The notes under the pieces are model-generated. The model worked only from the letters and a program-made list of their open reading frames with translations. It was not told the DNA's origin and did not search any database. The translations under genes were made by a program, and so were the position numbers. A DNA stretch of 12,617 bases from an uncultured Oscillospiraceae bacterium. Lineage in GTDB: Bacteria; Bacillota; Clostridia; Oscillospirales; Ruminococcaceae. The DNA lies in assembly GCA_934454435.1 (NCBI GenBank), contig CAKSGA010000068.1, positions 1-12,617 on the forward strand, given 5' to 3'. Every line of letters starts with the position of its first letter. Position 1 is the stretch's first letter. Shown one piece after another: positions 6,477 through 12,617 of the stretch.

Positions 6477-9191
6477 ATGACAAAAGACTTATTTTCAGAC
6501 GGTGTGCTGGTTTATGACAGGTATTACTGTAATAAGCCGCACACTGCTCTGCTTGTTATAAAGAGGATACTGCTTGCGGTCCTTTTCTGCGTAAGCTCAA
6601 TGATGTATATCCTCACGGAATTTGATTTCCCGGTGAGCCTGCCGGAGATGGCGGCGGTCTGCGGGATATCCTGCACCGTTTTTTCTGTTCTGCTGGTTTT
6701 TATTAAGAAGCGGTGGCTGCTGCCCTCTGTTCTTGTGATTTCAGGGCTGACTGTCTGGGCGAATATAGGCGTTCTGCGGGACAAGCTGTCTTATTTTGCC
6801 GATGCCTGCATGCTTCTTGTGGAGGGCCGATTTCTGTACCCGAGAAGGTACCTCTTCCACTTTGACGAGTCCCTGAATGGGTATAACCGTTACTTCGTTG
6901 AGGGCGTGGTCCTGGGAACCGTGCTGATGTGCCTGCTGTACAGCCTGATCATTTCTCTGTGCTTTTCCGGAAAGATCAGGCCCGTCATTCCGGCACTTCT
7001 TTTTATAATGCTGTGCGTGCCGGTGGTACTTTCAGAGAGAATAGAGTTTTCTTTCTGGCTCATTCCGGCGCTTGCCTCGCTTGCGGGCGCTTTTGCCATT
7101 CGCAAGAATTATTCCGCAGGGCTCGCTGTAAAGCACAGCAGCTTTGACGATTACCGCAGGAAGTTACGTACAGAAGAACGTTCGTTCCTGAAACACATTT
7201 CAAAGGCTCCCTTGAAAAAGCGTATTGAAATGCGGTGCAATTACTATTCCAAGTATTTCAGCTCAGGTATGTACTGCGCTTCACTGGCTGCCGTGTGCCT
7301 TATGATAGGCGCTGTTGTAATTCCAGAAGGGGGCAGCATTGACTACACGGAAGTTTATGCATTCTTTGCAGAGCTTGCAAGCGACTCCGCTTCCGGACTT
7401 CCGGCCACAGACAACGACACGACTTCCGATTACTTCACCCATAGCGGAGAACAGGAGGACCTGCTGAACATAGTTTCTCCCGGCAGGGGAGAGCGTGAAA
7501 TGCTGCTCGTGACATACAGCGGAAACAGGCCTTTCTATCTTCGTGGCGATGTCGGCGTTGACTTCACGGGCAGGTCCTGGACTACGATAGTAGGAAACGA
7601 GCCGGAGCAGTGGAAGAATTCCCCTCTTAAAGAGAATTACCGTCCATGCGAGAACCAGATAATTCAGGCGCTGCTTTCTGCATCATCCGCTGATGAGGAC
7701 TCATCTGTTGACGGGTTTCCGCTGATCTACTGGGATCTTGTGAGCATTGACTATCTCTGCAACACCGATGTCGTTTTTCTACCACCGTACACGTCAGATT
7801 TTTCTTTCTATGAAAATGAGCTTTTCGAGGTGTTCGGTGATTATGCCGTACGTGTGAGCGAAAGTGCCGGAAGCCACGTAAATTCTGTTGAATGCTATGC
7901 GATGATACCCTCATACACCAGCAATGAAAAAAACGCCGGCGATGCCGAGGGGCTTGCAAGAATAGAAAATCAGTTCGACAGCTCAAGATGCACGCCTAAC
8001 GACCTCTACAATTCCTGGTTCCCGGAAATGACAGAAACTGACATTCTTCTGAAATATGAGGAATACGTCAACAGTACCTACCTGTCGATACCGGACAATT
8101 ATTCCCAGGATATCGACAGTTATATCAAAAGATGTCTTTACGATGAAGTCCAGAGCCTGAAATCAAAGCGGGAAAGCGGAATGCTGTCCGAAGTCCAGTA
8201 CAGATACCAGCTTTCGGCGGCTGTTGCGGAATATCTCCGCAGCAACTACACTTACTCCCTTGACGGAAGCAATAACAGCAGAGAGCCTGTGCTTCAGTTC
8301 CTGAACGAAACCAAGCGTGGTCACTGTTCTCTTTATGCTAGCGCAATGACGCTTATCCTGCGTGAACTGGGAGTTCCCGCAAGATACTGCACCGGTTTCT
8401 ACGTGGAAGCTCCCGAAGGCAGCAATTCAGTAATGCTCCGGGAAAAGAACCTCCACGCATGGGTCGAGGTATATGTCGGCGAGTACGGCTGGGTGACTTT
8501 TGACCCCACAAGCTCCGCTGCATATCCGGACAGAAACAGCGGCGTTCTCACCACCGAGGGGACCGGCGAAACCACAGAGCCTGCTTCTCTGGCTTCTACA
8601 GAACAGCCCTTAGTTCCGACCACTGAAAGTCAGGATGATTCCGTGACTAATGATGAAAATTCCATCACGCCTGCAACAGAGAATTATACCACAGCTGAAA
8701 TAGCCGAGGAAACAGCCCAGGAAACGGGCGAAGCTCCCGGATCGTCGGTGTTTGAACAAGTCGTTCCGTATCTGCCGTTCGTTTTATGCATTATCGCAGC
8801 AGCGGTGATCATTCTGGTGCTTCTTCTTCGGGTTAAGTCGCTGAAACGCTCAGCTCAGGCGGTTCTGGAAAGACTGAGTTTAGACAGCAGCTCTTCTCGT
8901 GAGATCTATCTGTTGATGCTTTCCCTGCTGGAATTCTACGATCTGCGGCCTGGCAGGGGCGAGTTTGCTGAGAACTTCTGGAAGCGTATAGACGCACGTT
9001 TCGGGACCTCCCTCAGCGAACATACAGGACTTCTGGAGGCTCTGGAATTCGGCGCATATGAAACGGACGATGAAGAGCATGAAATTATATTTACGGAGCT
9101 CAGCAGAATTATCACCAGCGTCAGTCCTTTTGGCTTCCCGTGGAAAATAAAGGTGATGAAACTCATCATAAGCCAGGGTAACAAAAAATAA
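6477..9191 (+). CDS. TgpA-like polytopic membrane transglutaminase
   Basis: Membrane protein of 904 aa. About seven hydrophobic segments lie in the first 290 residues (roughly 22-45, 54-74, 80-97, 134-160, 166-184, 189-207, 263-286), as in the DUF3488 part of TgpA proteins. A long extracytoplasmic region follows, with a transglutaminase core whose triad is complete: C617 in RGHCSLYASA, H660 in NLHAWVEV and D676 in VTFDPTSS. A Thr/Ser/Glu-rich linker (about 690-755) leads to a last helix (about 762-785). The cytoplasmic tail of about 120 aa resembles DUF4129. Such enzymes are thought to act on protein amide or peptide bonds at the envelope, but substrates are unknown. TgpA genes usually sit with a MoxR ATPase and a DUF58 protein; neither is present, and the partner here is the tubulin-like gene 18 bp upstream. 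Domain calls are firm; function is inferred. Confidence 0.9.
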   Translation: MTKDLFSDGVLVYDRYYCNKPHTALLVIKRILLAVLFCVSSMMYILTEFDFPVSLPEMAAVCGISCTVFSVLLVFIKKRWLLPSVLVISGLTVWANIGVLRDKLSYFADACMLLVEGRFLYPRRYLFHFDESLNGYNRYFVEGVVLGTVLMCLLYSLIISLCFSGKIRPVIPALLFIMLCVPVVLSERIEFSFWLIPALASLAGAFAIRKNYSAGLAVKHSSFDDYRRKLRTEERSFLKHISKAPLKKRIEMRCNYYSKYFSSGMYCASLAAVCLMIGAVVIPEGGSIDYTEVYAFFAELASDSASGLPATDNDTTSDYFTHSGEQEDLLNIVSPGRGEREMLLVTYSGNRPFYLRGDVGVDFTGRSWTTIVGNEPEQWKNSPLKENYRPCENQIIQALLSASSADEDSSVDGFPLIYWDLVSIDYLCNTDVVFLPPYTSDFSFYENELFEVFGDYAVRVSESAGSHVNSVECYAMIPSYTSNEKNAGDAEGLARIENQFDSSRCTPNDLYNSWFPEMTETDILLKYEEYVNSTYLSIPDNYSQDIDSYIKRCLYDEVQSLKSKRESGMLSEVQYRYQLSAAVAEYLRSNYTYSLDGSNNSREPVLQFLNETKRGHCSLYASAMTLILRELGVPARYCTGFYVEAPEGSNSVMLREKNLHAWVEVYVGEYGWVTFDPTSSAAYPDRNSGVLTTEGTGETTEPASLASTEQPLVPTTESQDDSVTNDENSITPATENYTTAEIAEETAQETGEAPGSSVFEQVVPYLPFVLCIIAAAVIILVLLLRVKSLKRSAQAVLERLSLDSSSSREIYLLMLSLLEFYDLRPGRGEFAENFWKRIDARFGTSLSEHTGLLEALEFGAYETDDEEHEIIFTELSRIITSVSPFGFPWKIKVMKLIISQGNKK

Positions 9192-9216
9192 ACCTGCATA
9201 AATTTATTGAGTATTT

Positions 9217-9241
9217 TGTAAAAATCCTGTTGATTTTTGCA
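9217..9241. promoter_or_regulatory. 25-bp AT-rich dyad over the -35 of the DHH gene
   Basis: TGTAAAAATC (9217-9226) and GATTTTTGCA (9232-9241) are inverted copies with one difference and a 5-nt centre. The dyad includes the -35 hexamer. It may be an operator. In transcripts reading through from the transglutaminase gene it could form a 10-bp hairpin, but no U-run follows, so it is a poor terminator. Confidence 0.35.
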
Positions 9242-9258
9242 GAAGAATTTGATATAAT
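9230..9258 (+). promoter_or_regulatory. Extended -10 promoter of the DHH phosphoesterase gene
   Basis: TTGATT (9230-9235) and a perfect TATAAT (9253-9258) are separated by 17 bp, with TG at 9250-9251 forming an extended -10. The predicted start near 9265 leaves a leader of about 65 nt. No convincing terminator for the preceding operon is visible in this gap. Confidence 0.75.
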
Positions 9259-9330
9259 GATATAAGTGGCAAGGGAATGCTGCAATCATTTATTAAGCAA
9301 ATTATTATTTCAGTATAGAGAGGTATCATC

Positions 9331-10269
9331 ATGAGACTGATCACACGTTCCGATTTTGATGGACTTGCATGCGGTGCACTTCTTCTGTGCGCAGGAGTTG
9401 TTGAGCCGGATTCCTGGACATTTGCCCACCCCAAGGATCTTCAGGACGGACTTGTTCCGGTGACTGAGAATGACGTTCTTGCAAACGTTCCTTTCGTTGA
9501 GGGTTGTGGACTGTGGTTCGACCATCATTCCAGCGAGGAAGAGCGCAGGAAGTACAAGGGAAAGTATAAGGGAGAGAGCCGTATAACTCCCAGCTGCGCA
9601 CGTATCATCTATGAGTACTACGGCGGCAAGGAGCGCTTCCCGAATTTTGATGACCTGATGGAAGCTGTCGATAAGGTGGACAGCGGCAACCTCACCCGTG
9701 AGGAGATACTCAATCCCCAGGGCTGGATACTTATCGGTTTTCTGATGGATCCCCGTACAGGACTGGGCAGATTCCGCAATTTCACTATAAGCAACTATCA
9801 GCTTATGGAAAAACTGCTGAAGTGCTGCGCTTATATGACCACTGACGAAATACTTGCCATGCCTGATATCCAGGAGCGCATCAAGCTCTACAACGAGCAG
9901 ACCGAGAAGTTCAAGGAGATGGTACATAAGTACACACGTGTCGAGGGCGATGTTATCATAACTGACCTGCGTGGCGTTGACACCATCTACACCGGCAACC
10001 GCTTCCTTATATACAGCCTTTACCCTGAGCAGAACATTTCCTGCTGGATAGTCAACGGCAAGGGTGGCAAGGGCTGCTCCTGCGCAGTCGGTTATTCTAT
10101 CCTCAACCGTACCAGCCACGTGAACGTTGGTTCCCTCATGCTGAAGTACGGTGGTGGAGGACATATGGCGGTCGGCACCTGCCAGTTCCCTGACAACCAG
10201 ATGGCTGAAAAGGTTCCTCAGCTTCTGAATGAGCTTGTAAACTACGATAAGCTCTACAGTGTCAAGTAA
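9331..10269 (+). CDS. DHH/DHHA1-family phosphoesterase
   Basis: Cytoplasmic metal-dependent phosphoesterase of 312 aa. Motifs in order: SDFDG with D8 and D10 (motif I), WFDHHSSEE with D64-H65-H66 (the DHH motif that binds the Mn pair), VDKVDSG with D117, and a DHHA1 C-terminal domain ending in the nucleotide-binding loop YGGGGHMAVGTCQF (residues 273-286). Family members include inorganic pyrophosphatases, exopolyphosphatases, oligoribonuclease NrnA and cyclic-dinucleotide phosphodiesterases. There is no PAS, GGDEF or membrane domain, so a GdpP role is excluded. Sequence alone does not choose between a nanoRNase/pAp phosphatase and an exopolyphosphatase-like enzyme. ATG is preceded by AGAGAGG (9317-9323) at 7 nt. 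It stands alone between its own promoter and a strong terminator. Lys codons are nearly all AAG, suggesting good expression. Confidence 0.92.
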   Translation: MRLITRSDFDGLACGALLLCAGVVEPDSWTFAHPKDLQDGLVPVTENDVLANVPFVEGCGLWFDHHSSEEERRKYKGKYKGESRITPSCARIIYEYYGGKERFPNFDDLMEAVDKVDSGNLTREEILNPQGWILIGFLMDPRTGLGRFRNFTISNYQLMEKLLKCCAYMTTDEILAMPDIQERIKLYNEQTEKFKEMVHKYTRVEGDVIITDLRGVDTIYTGNRFLIYSLYPEQNISCWIVNGKGGKGCSCAVGYSILNRTSHVNVGSLMLKYGGGGHMAVGTCQFPDNQMAEKVPQLLNELVNYDKLYSVK

Positions 10270-10275
10270 ATATGC

Positions 10276-10309
10276 GATGGCGGAAGTAATGCTCCCGCCA
10301 TCATTTTTT
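10276..10309 (+). terminator. Rho-independent terminator after the DHH gene
   Basis: GATGGCGG (10276-10283) pairs perfectly with CCGCCATC (10295-10302) around an 11-nt loop, followed by a run of six T (10304-10309). It begins 6 nt after the stop codon and separates the DHH gene from the metal GTPase unit. Confidence 0.9.
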
Positions 10310-10312
10310 GTG

Positions 10313-10325
10313 TGACAGATTGTCA
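10313..10325. promoter_or_regulatory. Short dyad TGACA-GAT-TGTCA upstream of the metal GTPase promoter
   Basis: Perfect 5-bp arms (10313-10317 and 10321-10325) lie about 10 bp before the -35. It could be an activator or repressor site. It does not look like a classical Zur box, and with arms of only 5 bp it may be chance. Confidence 0.25.
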
Positions 10326-10334
10326 GAAAAACCC

Positions 10335-10363
10335 TTGACTTATTTGTTGAAATGTGCTAAAAT
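10335..10363 (+). promoter_or_regulatory. Extended -10 promoter of the CobW-type GTPase gene
   Basis: TTGACT (10335-10340) and TAAAAT (10358-10363) are separated by 17 bp, with TG at 10355-10356. The start near 10370 gives a leader of about 50 nt. That leader contains a 7-bp hairpin (CTGCTGA 10377-10383 with TCGGCAG 10390-10396) that may shape the RNA but lacks a U-run. Confidence 0.75.
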
Positions 10364-10422
10364 AATATGTTAGGAGCTGCTGACTATCTTCGGCAGTATT
10401 ATTCAGAAAGAGGGATTGTATT

Positions 10423-11574
10423 ATGACAAAGATAGATGTGTTCTCCGGGTTTCTCGGAGCAGGCAAAACTACTCTTATAAAGAAGCTTCTCAAGGAAGCC
10501 TATGCAGGCGAAAAGCTGGTCCTTATCGAAAATGAGTTCGGTGAGATCGGCATTGACGGCGGTTTTATGAAGGACGCCGGCATTCAGGTCACAGAAATGA
10601 ATCAGGGCTGCATCTGCTGCTCGCTTGTTGGTGATTTCGGCAAGGCGCTTGCACAGGTGCTTGAACAGTTCCACCCTGACCGTATCCTTATCGAGCCGTC
10701 CGGTGTTGGAAAGCTCTCTGACGTGCTCAAGGCCGTTATGAATGTTCAGAGCGATGATCTTGTACTCAACACATACACAACAGTTGTTGACGCTTCCAAG
10801 ATCAAGATGTATATGAAGAACTTCGGCGAGTTCTACAAGAACCAGGTAGAAACCGCAAAGACCATCATTCTCAGCCGTTCCCAGAAGCTCAGCGAGGACA
10901 AGCTCGCAGAGGCTCTTGCGATGATAAGACAGCTCAACGAGCATGCAACTATTGTCACCACTCCGTGGGACGACATAAATGGCAAGCAGATCCTTGAAGC
11001 TATGGAGATAAAGAACAGCTTTGCAGAAGAGCTGCTTAAGGACGAGGGTATCTGCCCCGTATGCGGACACCACCACGATGATGACGATGACGAGTGCTGC
11101 CACCACGACCACGATCACCATCATCACGATGACGATGATGACGACGATCATGATCATGAGCATCACCATGACGATGATGACGAGCATGAGTGCTGCCACC
11201 ACCATCACGACCATGACGATGATGATCATGACCACGAGCATCACCATGACGGCGAGTGCGGCTGCGGACATCATCACCATCACCACCACGGCCATGACGC
11301 TGACGAGGTATTCAGCAACTTTGGTGTTGAGACTGCAAAGAAGTTTACCAAGGCTGAGCTTGAAAATGCTCTTTCCAAGCTCTCCGGCGAGGAGTACGGT
11401 TCCGTTCTGCGTGCTAAGGGCATCGTAGCGGGTGCCGAGGGCGTATGGTATCACTTTGACTTCGTTCCTGAGGAGTATGAAGTCCGCACCGGTTCCGCTG
11501 ACGTGACCGGCAGAATGTGCGTTATCGGCGCAAAGCTCGAGGAACAGAAGATCAAGGACCTGTTTGGTATCTGA
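10423..11574 (+). CDS. COG0523/G3E (CobW-type) GTPase with a His/Asp-rich metal-binding insert
   Basis: Cytoplasmic GTPase of 383 aa, probably a metallochaperone for zinc or a related metal. Walker A is GFLGAGKTT (residues 9-17, K15). The family's metal motif CxCC is GCICCSL with C63, C65 and C66. EPSG (91-94) is the switch/Walker B region. The G4 base-recognition motif is SRSQ (151-154) rather than NKxD. Between the GTPase and the CobW C-terminal domain (about 297-383) lies a metal-binding insert: CPVCG (211-215), then 76 residues (216-291) of 34 His, 26 Asp, 6 Glu, 6 Cys and 4 Gly only. The insert holds an internal duplication. The ATG is preceded by AGAGGG (10409-10414) at 8 nt. It is followed by a second G3E GTPase gene, pointing to a dedicated metal pathway. 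The family is certain; the metal is inferred. Confidence 0.95.
   Translation: MTKIDVFSGFLGAGKTTLIKKLLKEAYAGEKLVLIENEFGEIGIDGGFMKDAGIQVTEMNQGCICCSLVGDFGKALAQVLEQFHPDRILIEPSGVGKLSDVLKAVMNVQSDDLVLNTYTTVVDASKIKMYMKNFGEFYKNQVETAKTIILSRSQKLSEDKLAEALAMIRQLNEHATIVTTPWDDINGKQILEAMEIKNSFAEELLKDEGICPVCGHHHDDDDDECCHHDHDHHHHDDDDDDDHDHEHHHDDDDEHECCHHHHDHDDDDHDHEHHHDGECGCGHHHHHHHGHDADEVFSNFGVETAKKFTKAELENALSKLSGEEYGSVLRAKGIVAGAEGVWYHFDFVPEEYEVRTGSADVTGRMCVIGAKLEEQKIKDLFGI
11092..11250 (+). repeat. Imperfect tandem duplication encoding the His/Asp-rich insert
   Basis: Unit 1 (11092-11172, residues 224-250) and unit 2 (11188-11250, residues 256-276) both begin GAGTGCTGCCACCA (E-C-C-H-H) and end with HDHEHHHD. 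They differ by six codons of the D/H run. The CAC/CAT and GAT/GAC codons are mixed, so this is a coding duplication followed by drift or codon-level slippage rather than a pure microsatellite. Confidence 0.7.
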
Positions 11575-11595
11575 CAACAACATTATTAAATATGC

Positions 11596-11617
11596 GCCCG
11601 GAGGCAAAACTCCGGGC
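11596..11617 (+). other. Intercistronic hairpin between the two G3E GTPase genes
   Basis: GCCCGGAG (11596-11603) and CTCCGGGC (11610-11617) form a perfect 8-bp stem with a GCAAAA loop, 21 nt after the first stop. The following ACGGTATTATTTA is not a proper U-run. It is therefore more likely a partial terminator or an mRNA-stabilising element that sets different levels for the two genes; I see no good promoter in the gap. Confidence 0.6.
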
Positions 11618-11644
11618 ACGGTATTATTTACAGTGATTTATGAG

Positions 11645-11651
11645 AAAGGAG
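11645..11651 (+). promoter_or_regulatory. Ribosome binding site that decides the second GTPase start
   Basis: AAAGGAG lies 6 nt before the ATG at 11658 and downstream of an in-frame ATG at 11640. It would be inside the gene if the upstream ATG were used, so 11658 is the better start. Confidence 0.75.
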
Positions 11652-11657
11652 CACAAA

Positions 11658-12605
11658 ATGGAGCTTCCTGTTTATATGATAACCGGATTTCTTGAGAGCG
11701 GTAAAACATCGTTTATTCTCGATACTATCCAGGACAAGCAGTTTTCTAAGGGTCAGCGTACGCTGGTAATCGCCTGCGAGGAGGGCGAGGTGGAGTACTC
11801 TCAGGATATCCTTAAAGCAGCAAAGGCAGAAGTTGAGTTCATTGAGGACGAGGACGACTTCAATGCGGAGCACCTCAACGAGCTGGTGAAGAAGCACCGC
11901 CCGACCCAGATCATGCTTGAGTACAACGGCATGTGGAGCCTCCGCACCATGGCTGAAAAGGCGCCTAAGGACTGGATATTCTATCAGATATTCATGTTCG
12001 TTGACCACTCAAAATATCAGGTCTACATGAACAATATGCGACAGCTGCTGAGCGATAATTTCTCTGTGGCTGATATCGTTGTGTTCAACCGCTGCGAGAA
12101 GAATAAGGTGGACAAGAAGTCACTGCGCCGCAGCATAAAGGCGCTCAACCCCAAGATCGACATGATGTTCGAGTACACCGACGGCACCATCGAGCAGGGC
12201 TTCCAGGGCGACGATGAAATGCCATATGACCTCAAGGCAGACCCCATTGAGATAGTGCATGACGACTTCGGTCTGTGGTATGTCGATATCATGAGCACCC
12301 CTGACCGTTATATCGGCAAGAACCTGCATGTACGTGGCATGGTATTCCGTGCTTCCAACGTGCCCAAGGGCTATTTTGTTATTTCACGCCGTGCCATGAC
12401 CTGCTGCGCAGACGATATTCAGGTAGTGGGTATCCTTGTGAAGTCCCCCGATGAAGCGAACTTCAAGAACGGCGACTGGGTAGAGCTGACCGGTAAGGTT
12501 ATTGTAGAGAAACAGGCTGCATACCGTGACGAGGGTCCCGTTATCGCCGCACGTGAAATTAAGCCCACCGAGCCCGCCGCCAGCGAGCTGGTATATTTCA
12601 GCTGA
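11658..12605 (+). CDS. G3E (CobW-like) GTPase fused to a YcgQ/TIGR03943-like C-terminal domain
   Basis: Protein of 315 aa from the ATG that follows AAAGGAG. The first ~200 residues are a G3E-type P-loop GTPase: Walker A GFLESGKTS (residues 10-18, K16), EYNG (88-91) in the switch position, and NRCE (144-147) where G4 is expected. The CxCC metal motif of COG0523 proteins is absent after the second strand. From about residue 205 there is no CobW C-terminal domain. Instead RGMVFRASN...ISRRAMTCCADDIQVVGILV and NGDWVELTGKV (271-281) resemble the C-terminal region of YcgQ-type (TIGR03943/DUF1980) proteins, partners of COG0701 permeases. The paired Cys at 249-250 may bind metal. It probably links a metal GTPase to a permease whose gene may start at the window edge. 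The GTPase call is firm; the fusion partner is a strong motif-based inference. Confidence 0.85.
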   Translation: MELPVYMITGFLESGKTSFILDTIQDKQFSKGQRTLVIACEEGEVEYSQDILKAAKAEVEFIEDEDDFNAEHLNELVKKHRPTQIMLEYNGMWSLRTMAEKAPKDWIFYQIFMFVDHSKYQVYMNNMRQLLSDNFSVADIVVFNRCEKNKVDKKSLRRSIKALNPKIDMMFEYTDGTIEQGFQGDDEMPYDLKADPIEIVHDDFGLWYVDIMSTPDRYIGKNLHVRGMVFRASNVPKGYFVISRRAMTCCADDIQVVGILVKSPDEANFKNGDWVELTGKVIVEKQAAYRDEGPVIAAREIKPTEPAASELVYFS

Positions 12606-12617
12606 TGGAAAAAATCC
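12605..12617 (+). CDS. Possible start of the next gene, cut by the window edge
   Basis: An ATG shares its A with the TGA stop of the preceding gene (TGATG) and opens a frame reading M-E-K-I before the window ends. The overlap suggests translational coupling. No strong ribosome site precedes it, and four codons say nothing about function. From context a COG0701/YcgR-type permease would be expected, but that is only a guess. Confidence 0.35.

Noticed and set aside
6474..6479. TTG at 6474 as the transglutaminase start.
   Set aside because: It lies only 3 nt from AAGGA, whereas the next codon, ATG at 6477, has normal 6-nt spacing.
9310..10164. 284-codon open frame on the minus strand opposite the DHH gene.
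   Set aside because: No motifs are recognisable and the DHH and GGGGH motifs on the plus strand are unambiguous. High-AAG codon bias leaves few antisense stops.
10313..10322. The 10-mer TGACAGATTG occurs both here and at the XRE promoter (2455-2464), suggesting a shared operator.
   Set aside because: In the XRE promoter it is mostly the -35 hexamer itself, and the dyad seen here is not completed there; likely chance.
11092..11250. Repeats that could suggest a CRISPR array or microsatellite.
   Set aside because: Units are of unequal length, in frame and lie between coding domains of one protein; there are no unique spacers.
11021..11428. Plus-strand frame rich in Thr and Met inside the same gene.
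   Set aside because: It is the shifted reading of the His/Asp codon repeats and has no family resemblance.
10399..11619. Long minus-strand frame opposite the CobW-type gene with a Val/Met-rich stretch that looks like membrane helices.
   Set aside because: The hydrophobic run is the complement of the CAC/CAT and GAT/GAC codons of the His/Asp insert. There is no ribosome site or promoter, and the plus-strand GTPase motifs are clear.
11640..11657. ATG at 11640 as the second GTPase start.
   Set aside because: It lies upstream of the strong AAAGGAG site, and the extra residues MRKEHK precede the conserved first strand; 11658 fits better.

Overview
The window reads as chromosomal DNA of a Gram-positive, low-to-mid GC Clostridia member, most like Ruminococcus/Oscillospiraceae. 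Four things point there: a sporulation-type SpoIVB peptidase; strong AG-rich ribosome binding sites (AGAGAGG, AGGAGG, GGGAGG); textbook sigma-A promoters with 16-17 bp spacers and some extended -10 elements; and protein relatives typical of that group. The taxon is an inference from gene content, not from a marker gene. I see no rRNA, tRNA, CRISPR array, insertion sequence or phage gene.

Layout. (1) Positions 6-2255, minus strand: a PfkB-family sugar kinase, probably 2-keto-3-deoxygluconate kinase, with its own promoter and a 21-bp palindrome over the -10 region. Upstream of it is a SpoIVB-type PDZ serine peptidase with all three catalytic residues. (2) Positions 2427-3203, plus strand: a two-gene unit of a 69-aa XRE repressor-like protein overlapping a four-helix membrane protein by 4 bp. 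Its strong promoter carries repeated TATACTT half-sites, which suggests autoregulation. (3) Positions 3259-9191, plus strand: a tight three-gene operon of an omega-amidase-like nitrilase-family hydrolase, a large tubulin/FtsZ-like protein whose GTP-binding loop is degenerate, and a TgpA-like polytopic transglutaminase. This is the least expected combination in the window. (4) Positions 9230-10309: a monocistronic DHH/DHHA1 phosphoesterase ending in a clean rho-independent terminator. (5) Positions 10335-12617: a metal-handling unit. It holds a COG0523/G3E (CobW-type) GTPase with a 76-residue insert made only of His, Asp, Glu, Cys and Gly, then a second G3E-type GTPase fused to a C-terminal domain resembling the YcgQ/TIGR03943 permease subunit. 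The last 13 bases begin another reading frame that overlaps the stop codon.

How the genes may work together. In region 3 the cytoplasmic tubulin-like protein and the membrane transglutaminase are predicted to act at the cell envelope; the role of the amidase is unclear. In region 5 the His-rich GTPase probably stores or delivers a transition metal such as zinc. The fused GTPase probably couples that chemistry to a membrane permease encoded just past the window edge, by analogy with the B. subtilis yciC / ycgR-ycgQ genes. These functions are inferred from motifs and family knowledge and have not been tested.
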